DNA of 64,000 nt from Dysidea avara (lineage: Eukaryota; Porifera; Demospongiae; Dictyoceratida; Dysideidae): positions 7,718,143-7,782,142 of the forward strand of contig NC_089274.1 in the NCBI RefSeq assembly GCF_963678975.1, written 5' to 3'. Of the stretch, positions 1-13,800 are shown in pieces; within the stretch, counting starts at the first letter, position 1, and each line of letters starts with the position of its first letter. Under the pieces are notes generated by a model, which had not been told where the DNA came from, made no database searches, and saw only the letters and a program-made list of their open reading frames with translations. A program made the translations under genes and the position numbers.

Positions 1-770
1 GAAACATTTTTTGTGTCAGTTACATTCCAACTGTCCATGCTCCTGTTAACATGATAAAGTATTTTTTGATGATCTCCAAAGGGAATCCCGGCCAATCACT
101 CATCGCTGATGTTAGGTGACATAAATGCTCATCTTGAGGTGTGGGATAAATCCTCAGTGTTGAGGTCAGATGTGTTGGGCTACTTTGGATTTGATGTAAT
201 CAAGCTGGTGAATATTTGTTCAACTTTTGTGATTTGAATCAACTGTCGCTGATGAACACCTGGTTTCAGAAATGATCTTTTTATTTTGAGACATGGACTC
301 ATCCTGCAATAAAATAATGCACTATTATTTGGATATGTGTGCAGGTGATGCGTTATGCTATTTGCTGGATAGACCATAAATTGGTGACAGCAAAGTTAAG
401 GCTCGACTTGTATTGTTCTCGTTGCCAGTGTGATGGGGGTGCCTCTGATGGCTGTGTAGAAGTTAGCAGATTTCTCCAGAGAATTTAATGTTTGGTGGCC
501 CATTCCTCTTCCAGGTATTGTTGGGTCTGTTTAGGAAGGTTGCAGAGAAGGTTGTGAATGGAAAGATGCCAGTACCTAAGAGGGGTAATCTGAATGTGTG
601 TGACAATTGGAATTAGTCTGCTGCATATTATTGGTCAGCTGCTTGGTAGAATTCTCCAGTAGATACTACAGCTTGTTGCTGCTGGCTAATTACCAGTGTA
701 GAGCATACCTGTGATTGTCGCTGCACCAGTAACACACCAGCTCCATCAGAGGTCCTATTGTGGTTACCAG
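1..770 (+). mobile_element. Degenerate LINE (non-LTR retrotransposon) fragment
   Basis: Translation shows two remnants in order. First comes an APE-type endonuclease piece: GDINAHLEVWDKSS near 115-160, then LSLMNTWFQK and ETWTHPAIK near 240-310, then CWIDHKLVTAKLRLDL near 365-415. Next comes a reverse-transcriptase piece: VPKRGNLNVCDNW near 573-612, followed after a frameshift by ISLLHIIGQLLGRILQ. The pieces lie in different frames and are broken by stops, so the copy is dead. It continues off the left edge. The motifs match the endonuclease and RT N-terminal block typical of animal LINEs; the exact clade is not assigned. Confidence 0.75.
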
Positions 771-3700
771 TTGGAGGACTTAACTGTGCCTGCAGCTGTG
801 GGAGGACTTGTAATCGTGCTGGGAATTTAACTTGTCATCAAGTTTTGTGCTTGTGAACCTGCTCCACCAAATGCAGACCAAATTCTACTGTGGGTGTAGC
901 AGATTTCCATCCCAAACGTGAAACCAGTGATACTTGTGCCAGGTCCAGTTGTTCTTCAGATCCAGGGCCCAGCCATCGTTTTTCGACAGGCCAATAAGGT
1001 GTGCATTAATATGGCATATATGATTTTTCACAACAAAACATCATACAAAGTACAGCAGTTGGATACATTGAGTGGAAAATTACTGATTTTGCTAAAATTC
1101 AAGTGTAAAAAGTTTACATATATACCGACTGCCTATGTTGAATAGAGGACTTGCACGCGTGAAGTAATGGTTGCTAGGCGGACATGTTTCGAGACAACTT
1201 TCTATGGTGCATATTGGGTCAGAATGAAGGTAACAAAATTTATTCACTAAACGCTGGGCATAGTGGCACTGGGAAGTGGGACTGATTTCGAAATAGAAGA
1301 TCTTATCATTGGCTTTGTGAAATACAGTGTAGGTGGCTAATTAAATTTTGATACATTATTCACCAATTCTAACTTCTTCGCCTTTTTTAATGAGCTGGGT
1401 GGTATTTACAACAAAACTCAACACTGATTCGCTTCATTACAGCTTGTACCAAATCCTGAGAAAGTGCTTTTCAGCCACAACACTGTCCCGAAACATGGCC
1501 GACAGCTACGGTTGCTTAGCAATTACGATGATTTACGTCATGCTGCAAGTCGTCTATAGATAAGCAGTTAATTCCTAGCAATTCACAAGTAAAGTTTTTG
1601 TGAACCAAATGTCAGTCCTGAAAACTGAAAATTTCCACCCACTTGATGGTAGTTAGCAAACAGCTTCATCACATCTATATATAGCTATTCACATCTATAT
1701 ATAGCTATTCATGGGAACACCTGTTGTGGGGGAACTTGTAATACTTATGGTAGATTGCATGAATGGTTTCAACCATATAAACATAATACAAATATTGTAG
1801 GAAATCTGACTATAGTGGTTACCTTTTTAATGATGTGATTTTACCAAATATGTTTTATCAACCAAATATGTTTTATCAACAGCCAATAGTTCTATTCCTA
1901 GTATTATGATCTATGTAACTTCCCACAGTCCTTCTCTACAGTACATCTTTATAGGGATACAAACTATATGCTACCTTATGGTAGCTAATCATGTTATATT
2001 TATGTTGGCTTCTGTTGCTATGCATACCATGTGCTAAATGTACAAGGCATGTGCAAACCATATGCAGTAAAAATTTTTCCATTCTAAAACTTTATGTGGT
2101 TATTGGATTGGATTTGTGGATTGGAAAAATGTATTTCTCTTGGAATGTATTAAGCTGTGTGTGAGTGTGTGCATGTGTGTATGTGTGTCCAGATCTGTAA
2201 GAACCAGTGTTTTTCGAATTTCAATACATTTCCTTTATCTACATAGCCAAAGGAGTGGTTAAGTGAAGTTTCAGCCCTACAAGCTGAGAGCTTTAGAAGT
2301 TACAGTGCTACAAAGCGGTAACAACAGAAAGATGGATTAGTGCAGTGATAATATGGAAATAAACTACAGGTGCTTACCAAAACAGCTTATTATGGAGATG
2401 TTACTTTCACCATCACACTCCCTGTAAACAGGTAAACCCTTTGCTCAGTATGTTATGTCCTTTGGACAAAGGCAAAAACTATGGGTCAACCATACTTCTT
2501 ACTCCCTTTGGAACACTGACATGAAACAAAGAATTTTAAACTCCTCTAGGAAATACTATAACAGGTTTTGCTGTTAGTACCTTCCTTCTCATCGCAAAAT
2601 AAGTAGGCAAAAATTGCAGACATTTCACTCATTGTGCTCAATCCATTCTACTGTAAAATTATGGTTGCGCAAACATGTGAGGTTCTTGCAGATCCAGTAC
2701 ATATACACAGACACACATAGGCACAGAGATAATTTACCAAATAGGGAGGCAAAACAGAAGAAAACAGGCAAATACAAATCAAGTTAACCAAACCATACTA
2801 TGAATGAGGATGAAGTGATAAATAAGGCAGGTAAACACAACCAAGGAAAAATTTAGGAACTGAAAATTAAATTTACGATAATGGCAATAAAAATGAGGAA
2901 AGTTGTAAACTGCATCACCACAGAAGGGATTAAATTGTGGATCAAGGTTTAGATAAGTAATCCAGTTCCTTCTTTCAGTTATTACTACAAGCCCCAGTTT
3001 GATTCCCTTAATAATTCTCCTTAATAATAAAAAATAAAAACAGTAAAAAAATTTAAAGGCTAACAGACAGACAGACATATAATATTACCCTCCAAACCAC
3101 TTAGAAATGTATTTTAGCTCAACTAGGTAGTCATAGTTTAGAGGTCTACAAGTAGAAGGAAAAAGTAGGAATTTTAAGTTCGATTAGGTATCAAAAGTAG
3201 GGAAACACAACTATACCTGAAGATATACTAGTGAACATTTAATCTCTACTATGGAGGTATTTGATCCCTAACCGATTTTAAAATTACTACTTTTCCTTAT
3301 ACCTATTTGTTTTCTTTTATTGGTAATATTATTATGACTGGTGAGCCTGCACATATGGCATTATTATGGCACCAAGACTATGTTTTCGTCTGAAATGTGT
3401 GCCCAACTATCAATTACTGAAAGTGGCCATTACACTTTGTTTTCAACTGTGTTCAGCCTGTTACACAGCACTACAAAACAAAATGAAGAAGGACCTCTAC
3501 AATCAATCCAGTCATAATCATTTCAGGTTGTACCAAAGACACTTTTGGGCTTGGTGCTTTTTGTGTGTGTGTATGAGAAAGTGCAAAGCTCTGTGACCCC
3601 TAATATACAGTACTATTGTACTGTATAACTAGGGTTGTGCAAAAATGAAAAAAAAAATTTTTTTTGACAATTAAAACCATTTTATCACATAAGGTCAGGA

Positions 3701-4384
3701 AAAATTGGCTCACAAATTTCTCATCACCTGCCTGCATCATTTTCTGCCCTTCTGCTTCAAAATTTGTTATTACTATTGTACAAGCGTTCTGATGTCTGAT
3801 GATGAGATAGGCTAGCCATCTTTTAAAATGAGAAAACGTTTCTTCCTACTCCATTGTAGTCTGCTGCTGTTATTGTGATTTTGGTACTTCCTTCAACAAT
3901 GAATATGACTGCCTGCCTGCATCAAAAGTGAAGAAGTGGCTGGTGAGAAACTGGCAATCTACTCTGCTGGGCCTAATGATTATTTCATGGAATAGTTTTA
4001 CCATTTTGTGTTATAATAATTGTAAGGCAGATAATAATTTCACTATTGCTATAATGGGTTGGTCACAACTGTACAATCTACCTGTAATACTAGTCCTGGG
4101 ACATTTATCTTGATATTTCAACAATGGCAAAATCATTATCTTTGTCATCACGTTATCACACAGCCCTAACTTCAATGGACTAAAGTGGTCATCCAAAGTC
4201 CACAGTCATCTAACTAATACAGCCAGACCAAATTCCTGGATTTCCAATATTACAAAGGAGTAGTCACAGTACAGTAATGCACACACAGTACACCATATTA
4301 TAATCAGGACACTTATCTATGGTACCATTTGTAGTAATCTAAAATGGCATGCAGGGTATCTGGTAGCCATGTAAGGCACAGTCA
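771..4384. other. No gene recognised; repeats and unassigned DNA
   Basis: No exon with recognisable protein similarity was found on either strand, although the missing C-terminal exons of the USP40-like gene would be expected here or further left. It holds a 20-bp unit repeated twice (1670-1709), an 18-bp direct duplication near 1844-1879, and two imperfect inverted blocks sharing a CATGTTTCG(A/G)GACA core near 1180-1200 and 1480-1505. A/T tracts such as 3643-3665 are also present. A block near 3690-3870 resembles the interior of the MITE at 24276-24608. Confidence 0.5.
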
Positions 4385-4760
4385 TTGCCACCTAGCGGGA
4401 TGGATCTAGGGTGCCTGTGCACTATGCAAGTACTACACTACTGTGCAGGCAGGTCCTCCTGGGACAGAACAAGTAATGGGTTTCACAGGGAAAGGCTGTG
4501 GAGCCCAAGGTTCCGCATCAACCCCTTAACACCGCTAAGCAAGACAAGGACAGTTGGACATTTGCTTCAATACCAGGTACCCTTTGGCATTACAGTTCAG
4601 TGGGTTCCTCCCCAGTTTATGCTATACCGCTAGGTCCCCATCATACAGCAAGGCAGACTGGAGAAAGTTTCAACAAAAGCAACTTGGCATAACCAGGCAT
4701 CAAACCTAGAACCTTTCGATTACCAGGGAGATGCTCTAGCCACTTGGCTATGCTGCCTCA
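4385..4760 (-). mobile_element. tRNA-derived SINE, copy A
   Basis: Read on the minus strand, the head (about 4757 to 4685) has a box A like TAGCCAAGTGGCTAGAGCA and a T-arm-like box B region ending GGTTTGATGCC. The body downstream shares many blocks with the copy at 23985-24740, for example the block around AGGTCCTCCTGGGACAG on the plus strand. It is a SINE, not a working tRNA gene, because the anticodon arm is not regular and the same head recurs attached to the same body. It lies just downstream of the last USP40 exon I can identify. Confidence 0.75.
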
Positions 4761-4875
4761 AAGCTGTATTTGTGTATATATACACTTTTAAGATGCCTGA
4801 AATCAGGACACCTTACTAATAAGGACACCCTGAGGGTGGTCTCATGTAGACAGGATTCACTCATGGATTAACTAC

Positions 4876-7800
4876 CTTCAGTTCTTCAATTGTGGTATGT
4901 TTGGAGAAGCCACTAGTTAGCTCCCTACAGGTAGCCTCATCACTTCCAGGGTAACTGATGTGTAGTAGTAACGGCTCCAAATCTGTTCCTATGGCAACTG
5001 CTTCTCCCGAAACCTGTTAACAGTACATAATAGTAGTATTACTGAAAATAATACCCTAATAATAATGGGTATCTATGCAGGAAAGGAAATCAGTAAGGGG
5101 AAATTTTTCTTCATATGATGTTTTAGTATAGTAAACTACACACACGCTCATGCACACACGCGCGCACTCACATGCATGCGCATGCGCATACACACACACA
5201 AACAACATACACATAATACAGACATTACTAACTTGAAATCCATCCCACACAAACAGCTGGCTACCATCTTTGATCTCAGTCGTCAACACAGGCAGTGAGT
5301 CATCCCCTACAGGACACATACTTGTCACAACCTGACCACTAACAACACAACGAGGTCTAACCTGAGACACAGTCATACAGATGGAGACCAGCCGGTAATT
5401 TCTTAGCTGTGTGTAGTACCAAGTCCTTACTAGCATGGAATGCTCCACCTGGTGTCTGTAGAAATAGCAAAAACGTCAAACAAAAGGAGAAGATTTATAA
5501 AACTTTGACTATTACTCATGTGGTATTGACAAGAGACCACAAACACTGTAAGATGCAAATTTGTGCTATGCAGCACTTGTGGGTTCCCAGAAGTCATACT
5601 ACTTATAAGACAAGGGTTGGCCAGCAATACAACCAAGTAAGGCTACAAAGATAAATAGGGGAATACCCATAGTCCCTTGGGGAACAGTAACCATGTGTTG
5701 TCTGGGAGGGTCAACCATTGTTACATCACACCAGTATAAAGAATGTGTTACCATGGTGTGTGAAAAGGGGGGTAACTTGCATCTATCTTTGTAGACTACC
5801 AGGAGGGCTGCAAAGGTCTGCCTCTAGACATGCTATACTCAAATGGTGTAACACAACAAAAAGAATTTGTCGCATTGCATCATGATTGTTGTCCCATTGC
5901 ATCATGATTGTTGTCCCATTGCATCATGATTGTTGTCCCCTTACAACATAACAAAATCTGGGCATTAAAGAAAACCAGTATATTTACAGACATAGTTGGT
6001 CTTCTTTTGAAAAAAATGCATATCATACAAAGTACAGAGAGATATTTACGTACATCAACGATCATCTGTTTTAGCTCAAATATTGTTTTCCTCCTGTCTA
6101 TGCTAACAGTGGTGACTTCAGTTGACTCATTTTGCTATTGGTAGACAAATGAACAAGATGACATACAATTACAAATATAGCTCAGTAGCATATCAGTGTC
6201 TCTTATGACAATATGAGGTGACAGATATTTTGAAATATGGTTGCCAGTCACTTAAGAGTCTATAAAATGTCATGGAATTACTCAGCTACACAAAGTGTAT
6301 AGTCACCATTGTGACTTTTACCAGTAAATACAATAGTAGGTATCTCTCACAGATTTGCTGTGATAATTTGGCCAGGAAAAGTCTACATTATTCAGCAGTC
6401 AAGTAACTTCTACTGGACAGAGGAGCACAGGAGGTCTAAGTATTACAGCAAAACATTTTAATGATCAACTTTACCAATCCTACTTGACCATTGTGAATCT
6501 GAAAATGATTGTTAACATTCTCAAAACATCATTCTCACAATGACTACATTGTACCTGTCACCATTTGATTTGGTATGTTTTCCAGGTTAGGAAATATTAA
6601 CATTCTCAGCTGTCCCTGACTGTTCTATTAGAGTATCTAGATTTTCAAGTACAGTGGGGTGGCTCATTTCCCTATTTGGTTAATATTCGGGTGTCTATAG
6701 TCATATCAACACATTTTTAAAGATATTAATATTTAGTTTTACAAAAATACACATCCAAATCATGGATTTAACATGGAAAATATGAGTGGACTATAGTATG
6801 TTCACATTGAGCTGAATCCTCAAAAACATTTAATAACTCATGGATGCAATTACACATGATCTTTAAATTTGGCTCATTTGTAGTACTGCTTGACCCGCTA
6901 AAAATATTTCAAAATCTTTTTGTTCAAATGTTTGACATCATATTTATGGCCATTGAAAATTTTCACAATACATTTCCTATGGAGAAGCCATATAAATACA
7001 GTGTCCATTACAGCCCTTTCCCGAACTTTTAATGGAGCCAAATTGTATGTGTCTGTTGTTAACACCTTTGTTGTTACCAATAATCATCTGGTTGGCTGAA
7101 ATGTTAACTCTGTTGAGATAAAATCCACTTTTAATTGTTAACTGTTTTTCAGGGTTCAGCTCAACGTGAACATACTATAACCATACAATTCTTCTCAAAG
7201 AACATAGATTTCAATTACAAGATAGATATGGAAACAACAGTCTTTTACTGTTTTATAAATAATATATAAAAAACTTAAACAAACAAACAAGAACACCATC
7301 AATTCCATGTATAGTACAAATGTGCAATATTATTATCAAGCATTAATAACATCCTCTAATCTGAACAGGTTAAATATAATGCACACAACTCTGCTACTAA
7401 AAACCAAGCAACCTATAGAATACCTTGGTAACACAGATAAACACACACACACCCAATGATTTTCAATATTTCACTTAGCTCTCAAGAGCATGTTTACAGA
7501 GTCCAGTGAATTGTTTTAAGATTATTAGATCATTCATTTAAAAGCAAACCAAGTGATGTGATAATCATTGTTGTGTATATAAAAGTGACTTGCAACAAGT
7601 AACTATGTTTATGACAAACAAGTAGTTTAGTGACTTAATCACTGTGTCATTTGTCTGTTTCTTTAACAGGAAATTGTGTCAAACACCCAAAAATTTATAA
7701 ATCTGTTTCTTCCTTTACTACTCAATTGTAAAAACAAACTATGCATGATATAACGATCTTGTGTGAGATCATTACAAATCTTGATAAACATCTTACCACT

Positions 7801-10800
7801 GCTATCCTCTGAAGGGCACCATTGGCAAACACATATTCTTGTGAGAAATGGATGTGAAGTTTAATTGTGTTCATGGCTATATCAAAACTTTGTCTGGAAT
7901 AAAACAAAAACAATTTAAAGTGTGTTGCTTCTTTCATGAGAATAATCGTATAAGAAGCCAAGTTATCAATTCCCAGGGATATTTCTATTATTGATGTTGA
8001 AAATAAATACATACACAACCCTATAGCATGAAATACATATTATACCTACACTAGTTCAATTATGACTACACTGAAAATAAAATACACAATAGACACTCTT
8101 ATAGGAACCATATCACCTTTCTTGTCTCAGTGATTCATTGGCTTTAGCTACAGCGTCTTGCAGGCCGAGTGGCAACTGATAATAGCAATTTCCCATAGCT
8201 AACAAGTTAAAAACTTTAAATAAGTACAACAAGGCCCATTTATACCTTCGTCTGGCCTTGTAAGGCTCTTCCTGCGATAAAACAGCATGTAAGCGCTCTG
8301 CTTGCCCTGAAACATTTTAGAGATTTGGCTTTCCGTTATGGGCTGGACCGAGGTGTCATTGAACTCGAACCATCTGTGACCGACACTGGGTAGGTCCCTG
8401 TAACAACATAGTAGTGTTAAACAAGTATGCAAATTATAAAAAATTAAGTTACAAGAACTCACTATACCTTACATATCCTAAACACATATGTGTCTGGCTA
8501 TGCAGTAATGTATGCAGATCCGATTACATTCAATATTCCCGAAAACTATTGAGAAGTCTTAAATGCAATAAAATATGTGGAGATTCCCCTAATCATACCA
8601 GTATATACAGTTCATCTTTTATTAAGACTACCTCATTATAGTGGCCATTACTAGTAGGTTCTAAACTACATAAGTAGTCCATATTTGGACCTATAGTAGC
8701 CTATTAATGAGGTTTCACTGAACTACCTCATTGGTTTAGCAGTCTTAGCTGGGTTGTCATTATCATTAGCAGTGGCACTATTAAATGGTTCTTCAATTTT
8801 CAGAGCAGCTTCTGCAATCGATGGTAGATTGTCATTCACTTCACCATCATCATCAGTTTTCCCTGATGTGCTCTGCACCACTATAGCAGCATCACTCAAG
8901 TCCTGGGTCTCTCCTTTAGCCTCATCCTTAATCTGTTTAATGCTCACTGTACCCACATCATCGATTGTAAATATGTCAGAATTATTTTTTAAAAACTGGA
9001 AAATTACAAGAAAAACACATTTCAAAACCCCATACAATCTTATATAGTTTATCTATGTATGTGAATATATTTGTGAATTTTTGATTTTTATTGTCACATA
9101 TGCACATACAAAGTGGCAAAGAATTGCTGCATGATTAATCAATTGAAATGTCTAAATCATGCAGCCCCATATACCGTACGATACAAACATTTGGCGAGAT
9201 AAAATACATTGGGATGTAATTGGCTCATGTATATATCACTACTGAAGGGTATTATCCCTAGCATTACACTACTTGTTTAACACGCCAAATTCACCAAAAC
9301 TTTGTATCCTACAGCAATAAGACTGCATGCAATAATCAAGCAGTTTGTTGTTGTAGGTCAATGTATGCAGTCAAAGCATGCAGCCATTAAAACGCAGGAT
9401 TGCATTGAATTTCAATACAAACAAAATTCCCTTCACATTTGTCAAAAGACATACAATCCAGCACGACCCATCAGTGACCACTGGTACACTAACTAAACAC
9501 CACTACTTCCTTCATACACATTTACTATTGTCACATGACTGTCACATGACTAAATTGTTAAAGTATTTTTATCAGTGGATTGTGTGGGTGTAATGCAGTC
9601 TGCAGGATGCTGCGTCTATAGGTGGGCAGACTTGGTCAGCAAAGAATTACCCTTGGTCATCAGTACATAGCTGCTTTGTTTACTTTGAGAGAACAAAGAG
9701 AGAAGATTGTCTACTAAATCTGCTTTCTATAACAATAATTCTGTTGCATTCTTCTATAATAGCATGGTAGGGAAGTACCAGGATAACATGTCTTTGACCC
9801 GATATATAGCATTAACTATTCCCAATAGTTCTATTGATCTGCAGGAGGTGGTGAAAGATGCAAACTAATATATTAGGGACACACTTTATTCAATGGCCCA
9901 TGTTGCTTCTTGAATCTCTTATTCCAGGTGACGCCTGTTTGGTCTTGCATAGCCTGCAAAAAAATTGGTTTGTAAAAAAATTGTATTTGTGGGTAACAGC
10001 TACCTTGCAGAGTTTGTTTACAGTGGCAGCCCCTCCCACTTGATTCAGCAGAGTCTGTAGCAGCTCCAGAGGTGAATCAAAATTGATGAAGTCCACACTA
10101 CCAGACTCTGGGTCAGCTTGCATCTGAACAGGCTCATCTTCCTAAAACCATTACAAGTAATATTTCTCAAAATACATATGTAATAATTAATTAACTAATA
10201 GCTATATAGTTTTGTGTATTTATTAAGTAAAAGTGTAATAATTCATGTATTTAATGAATTACTGGATGTATCCAGTTGCCAAGGTTATCCACATCCCTGA
10301 TATAAGCTGTATAGTGGCCAGAATGTGTACTGCCGCTAGAAAATATAGAAAACAAAACAATTTAATAGTTGTTATTATAAGAACAATGACTACTGCAACA
10401 GGAAAGTCTACACAAGGTGTCCATTAGGAAGAGAGTTATGAGAGGAATCTACTCACCTATGAATGACAACAGAGAATAGGTCATACTCCATGGTACCATC
10501 ATTGTCTGTACTGCTGCAGTATGGGGACATGTCCAAACTGATGGGGAATGCCAACTTGCTGGTATCCTATAGATAGCATACAATGAAGAGGAGGTTACAG
10601 GAAGTTCTGTGGATAATAAATAAGTCTTTACACTGCTAAAGTAAACATCCTTCATAAATTTTTGTAACACCATAAATTTTTGCTATACCAGCTGAAATGA
10701 GGTCACTGTAAATTAGCTAGTGACCTTCACAACATTTTCTTCAGCTTTATAATCCAGCAGCTTTATAATCCAGCAGCTTTATAATCCAGCAGCTTTATAA

Positions 10801-13800
10801 TCCAGCAGCTTTATAATCCAGCAGCTTTATAATCCAGCAGCTTTATAATCCAGCTAAGAAAAGCTTTTGGCATCAAGAACAGGAATACCATCAGGTGCAG
10901 CTAAGGTTCTTGTTTACTTCTTTCATTATTATTATATTACCTACAAATTTCTTAACGTTTTCTTGGAGTTGCTTCTCAACATGGTGTTCAGAGAAAACCC
11001 ATTATGACTTGTCAACCATTATGACTTGTCAGTACAAAGTGTAGAGGGTGAAATCATTGATAAAGTTAGCAAAGGTGCAGGTTTTTCTCTTGAATATTCC
11101 ATGAGCCCTCAAGATAGTGGAATCTGGTTATAAAACTAACTGTCTGAGCCAAGAGAAAGCAGTAGTAGCCATAAGGTAGAAAATTAATTCAGGGAAAAGA
11201 TTAAGGACACAGTAAATAGATAGATAAGTTCAATACTTGTCTGGAGGCAGCAGCAGGTGAGTCACTCTAGATCTGGTGGAAAAATTATGAAACCTAAACT
11301 GTTTGCAGAGCAGAGCACCTCAAACTTTATTGCTGGCATATTCAGTAAATACATTATTTAAAAAAAGACTTAATCATAATCCAAATCAAACGGATCATAT
11401 AGTTACCATCTTTAATGATCCTTATAAGCCATATTGTAATGAAGATGCCGGGATGAGCAAAAGAAATCAATGTTTGGCTATATCTCTAGAATACAGGCTT
11501 TAAAAGAAAGGATGTAAACAATAACAGATGGAAACAAAACATAGTTAAGACTTATATGTGAGGAACATATGATCGCCAGATGAATTTATATGCTATAATC
11601 ATGTATCACGACCAACTAACCATACACACAAACAAACGGTACGTATACTAAATCAACAAGTTACACTTGACTTCATTCATACGAGAAAAAAACTACCGTT
11701 AATTATTGGATAACAGTTATTAAATCAAACAATTAATACTATATGTGAACCAGATCACACCATGACTTCAATAAACCACAGGCGACCATAAAAAGTACCT
11801 CACCTTATAACGTTCTCCTTTGTTGAAGTCATAACAAAACCGCAGCAGGGCGAAGGTGAGGATCAGGGGAAGTTTGTCGATGTGACAATTCTACCAATGA
11901 TAAGTTTGGTTATCACAGCACAGCCCAGTGGTCAATTAGCCACCCTACACTAACACCACCAGTGAACCCTAAACATCCAGGGGGTTTCTGGCCAATAACA
12001 TTCTCTTTCAGCACATAATCACATAATGAACAGTTATTGAAAAGTCAGGCCACATATACCATCTTGGACAACACAGAGACCACATAGACAATGGAACAGT
12101 GAGTCTAGTCTGTTTAGTGATAGCTTCCCTTTATATAGTTTATTTCCTTATGACATAAAGTAGTGTTTTATTACTGTATGCAGAATATTAAGGCTCTGAT
12201 GTCAATATGTGCTCCTTGAAACTAAACTGGAGATGAGTCAAGAATGTGCAATTGCAACTATACAGTAACTTGATGTGTGGTAAATTATAGTGTAAAACTA
12301 CAGGTATGATATCCACACAAGAACATATACCCTATATGTTGCACTGGTAGCTATAGAATTTCCAGCAACCTTTAGTGTATGAAGGCATACTATCAGTACC
12401 TTAAGCTGAGGTGAATAAATTCAAACTATTTTCATGGCAGGAACTAGCAGTTATGTATGTACTCAAAGTGTCCTATGATGCTTGGTAACTGCCATTTAGT
12501 GAATTTTAAGTTTGTTATGAGATTCATTACACTAAAAATGGTTACAGAAATCCCCTAAATACCCTGCCAATGTGACTACCTAATAAACAAACACGTCAAA
12601 GCTGCATCCCACAGGTACATACCCTGGTTGCATCCACCAGCTGGTCACACACGCCACAACGATATTGGTTTGCAGCTTCAAGTAATTCTGTAAGTACATA
12701 CTGTTCCTCCAGTGCTTGCTGGAGTGTATCATTTGTAGACACGGGGATACTGATGTCAAGGAAGTCCTCCTACATTGTCAACACCAGTCATACAATACTA
12801 GTTGTAGAAGGTTACACTATACAACATTCCAGAACACATTCATAGTTTTAAGTTACATATTTGCTTGTAGTACTCACATTTCTGCTGCTGATTTTCCCAC
12901 ATTTCTTGCACACAATCTGCCAAAAGTACATACACATGTAAAGCAGCAACAAGAGGTCATATTATCACACTCAGGTCAACGACACAGTGACAACCAATCC
13001 ATTTGTGCCATAACACCCACGATATAATGAGAACGGTTATATTAGGGACATTTTGACATTCAAGTTTGTACCATAAAGGTACCTATTACGTAGGAGAAGC
13101 CAGGTTTTAGGGGTTGCAATCTTTGCCCTTACAGTGCAGGAAATGCCCTCGAGTAGACCAGTCCCACAGTAACACGACCATCACATCATTCATGAGGGAA
13201 CTTATAGCTAATTGGAAATGGGATATGGGACAAAAGCCTCATCACAAATCTGGTTACTGTACTACTGATATGTGATAAACAAGATAATGATCTTTAATCA
13301 TTTTAGTGTCAATATGTTAATGAGTAAAATTAAGGGAAATTTTCAAAGGTACAAGTTAAAAAAAATAAATCTGTAATAGCTTGTGAAATTTACACAATCA
13401 ATCATGGTGGGGTTGTCATAACAAATTCATTTTGTGGTGAACAGGTAAGCACATGTTCAACCAGGTATATCTCATTAGTACATGTGCTGCTGCTCATGGA
13501 GTTTGGTTGTTATCTACTTTATCTTCACACAAGAACACACAACACTGTTTTAAAGCACTTGCGTGGGCGAAGATCAAACAAATAAGAGTACTATTATTTC
13601 CTGAAAGGAAAATACAGCACTGCGTGCTTGTGCTATATAGATACTTACCGATCATCTGATGGCCGAAAACCGATGCAGTTCAAGTCTACAAAATGAACAC
13701 TCCAAACAAAGATGACCAGAAAGTACTTTAAACCAGTTAAAGCACCACCACGCTTATGCAATATGGAAAAAAAAAATAGCACTCTGGCGTGGTATTTTTC

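Noticed and set aside
4685-4757. tRNA-like sequence on the minus strand
   Set aside because: Box A and box B are present, but the same head recurs on the same body at 24660-24735; it is a SINE head.
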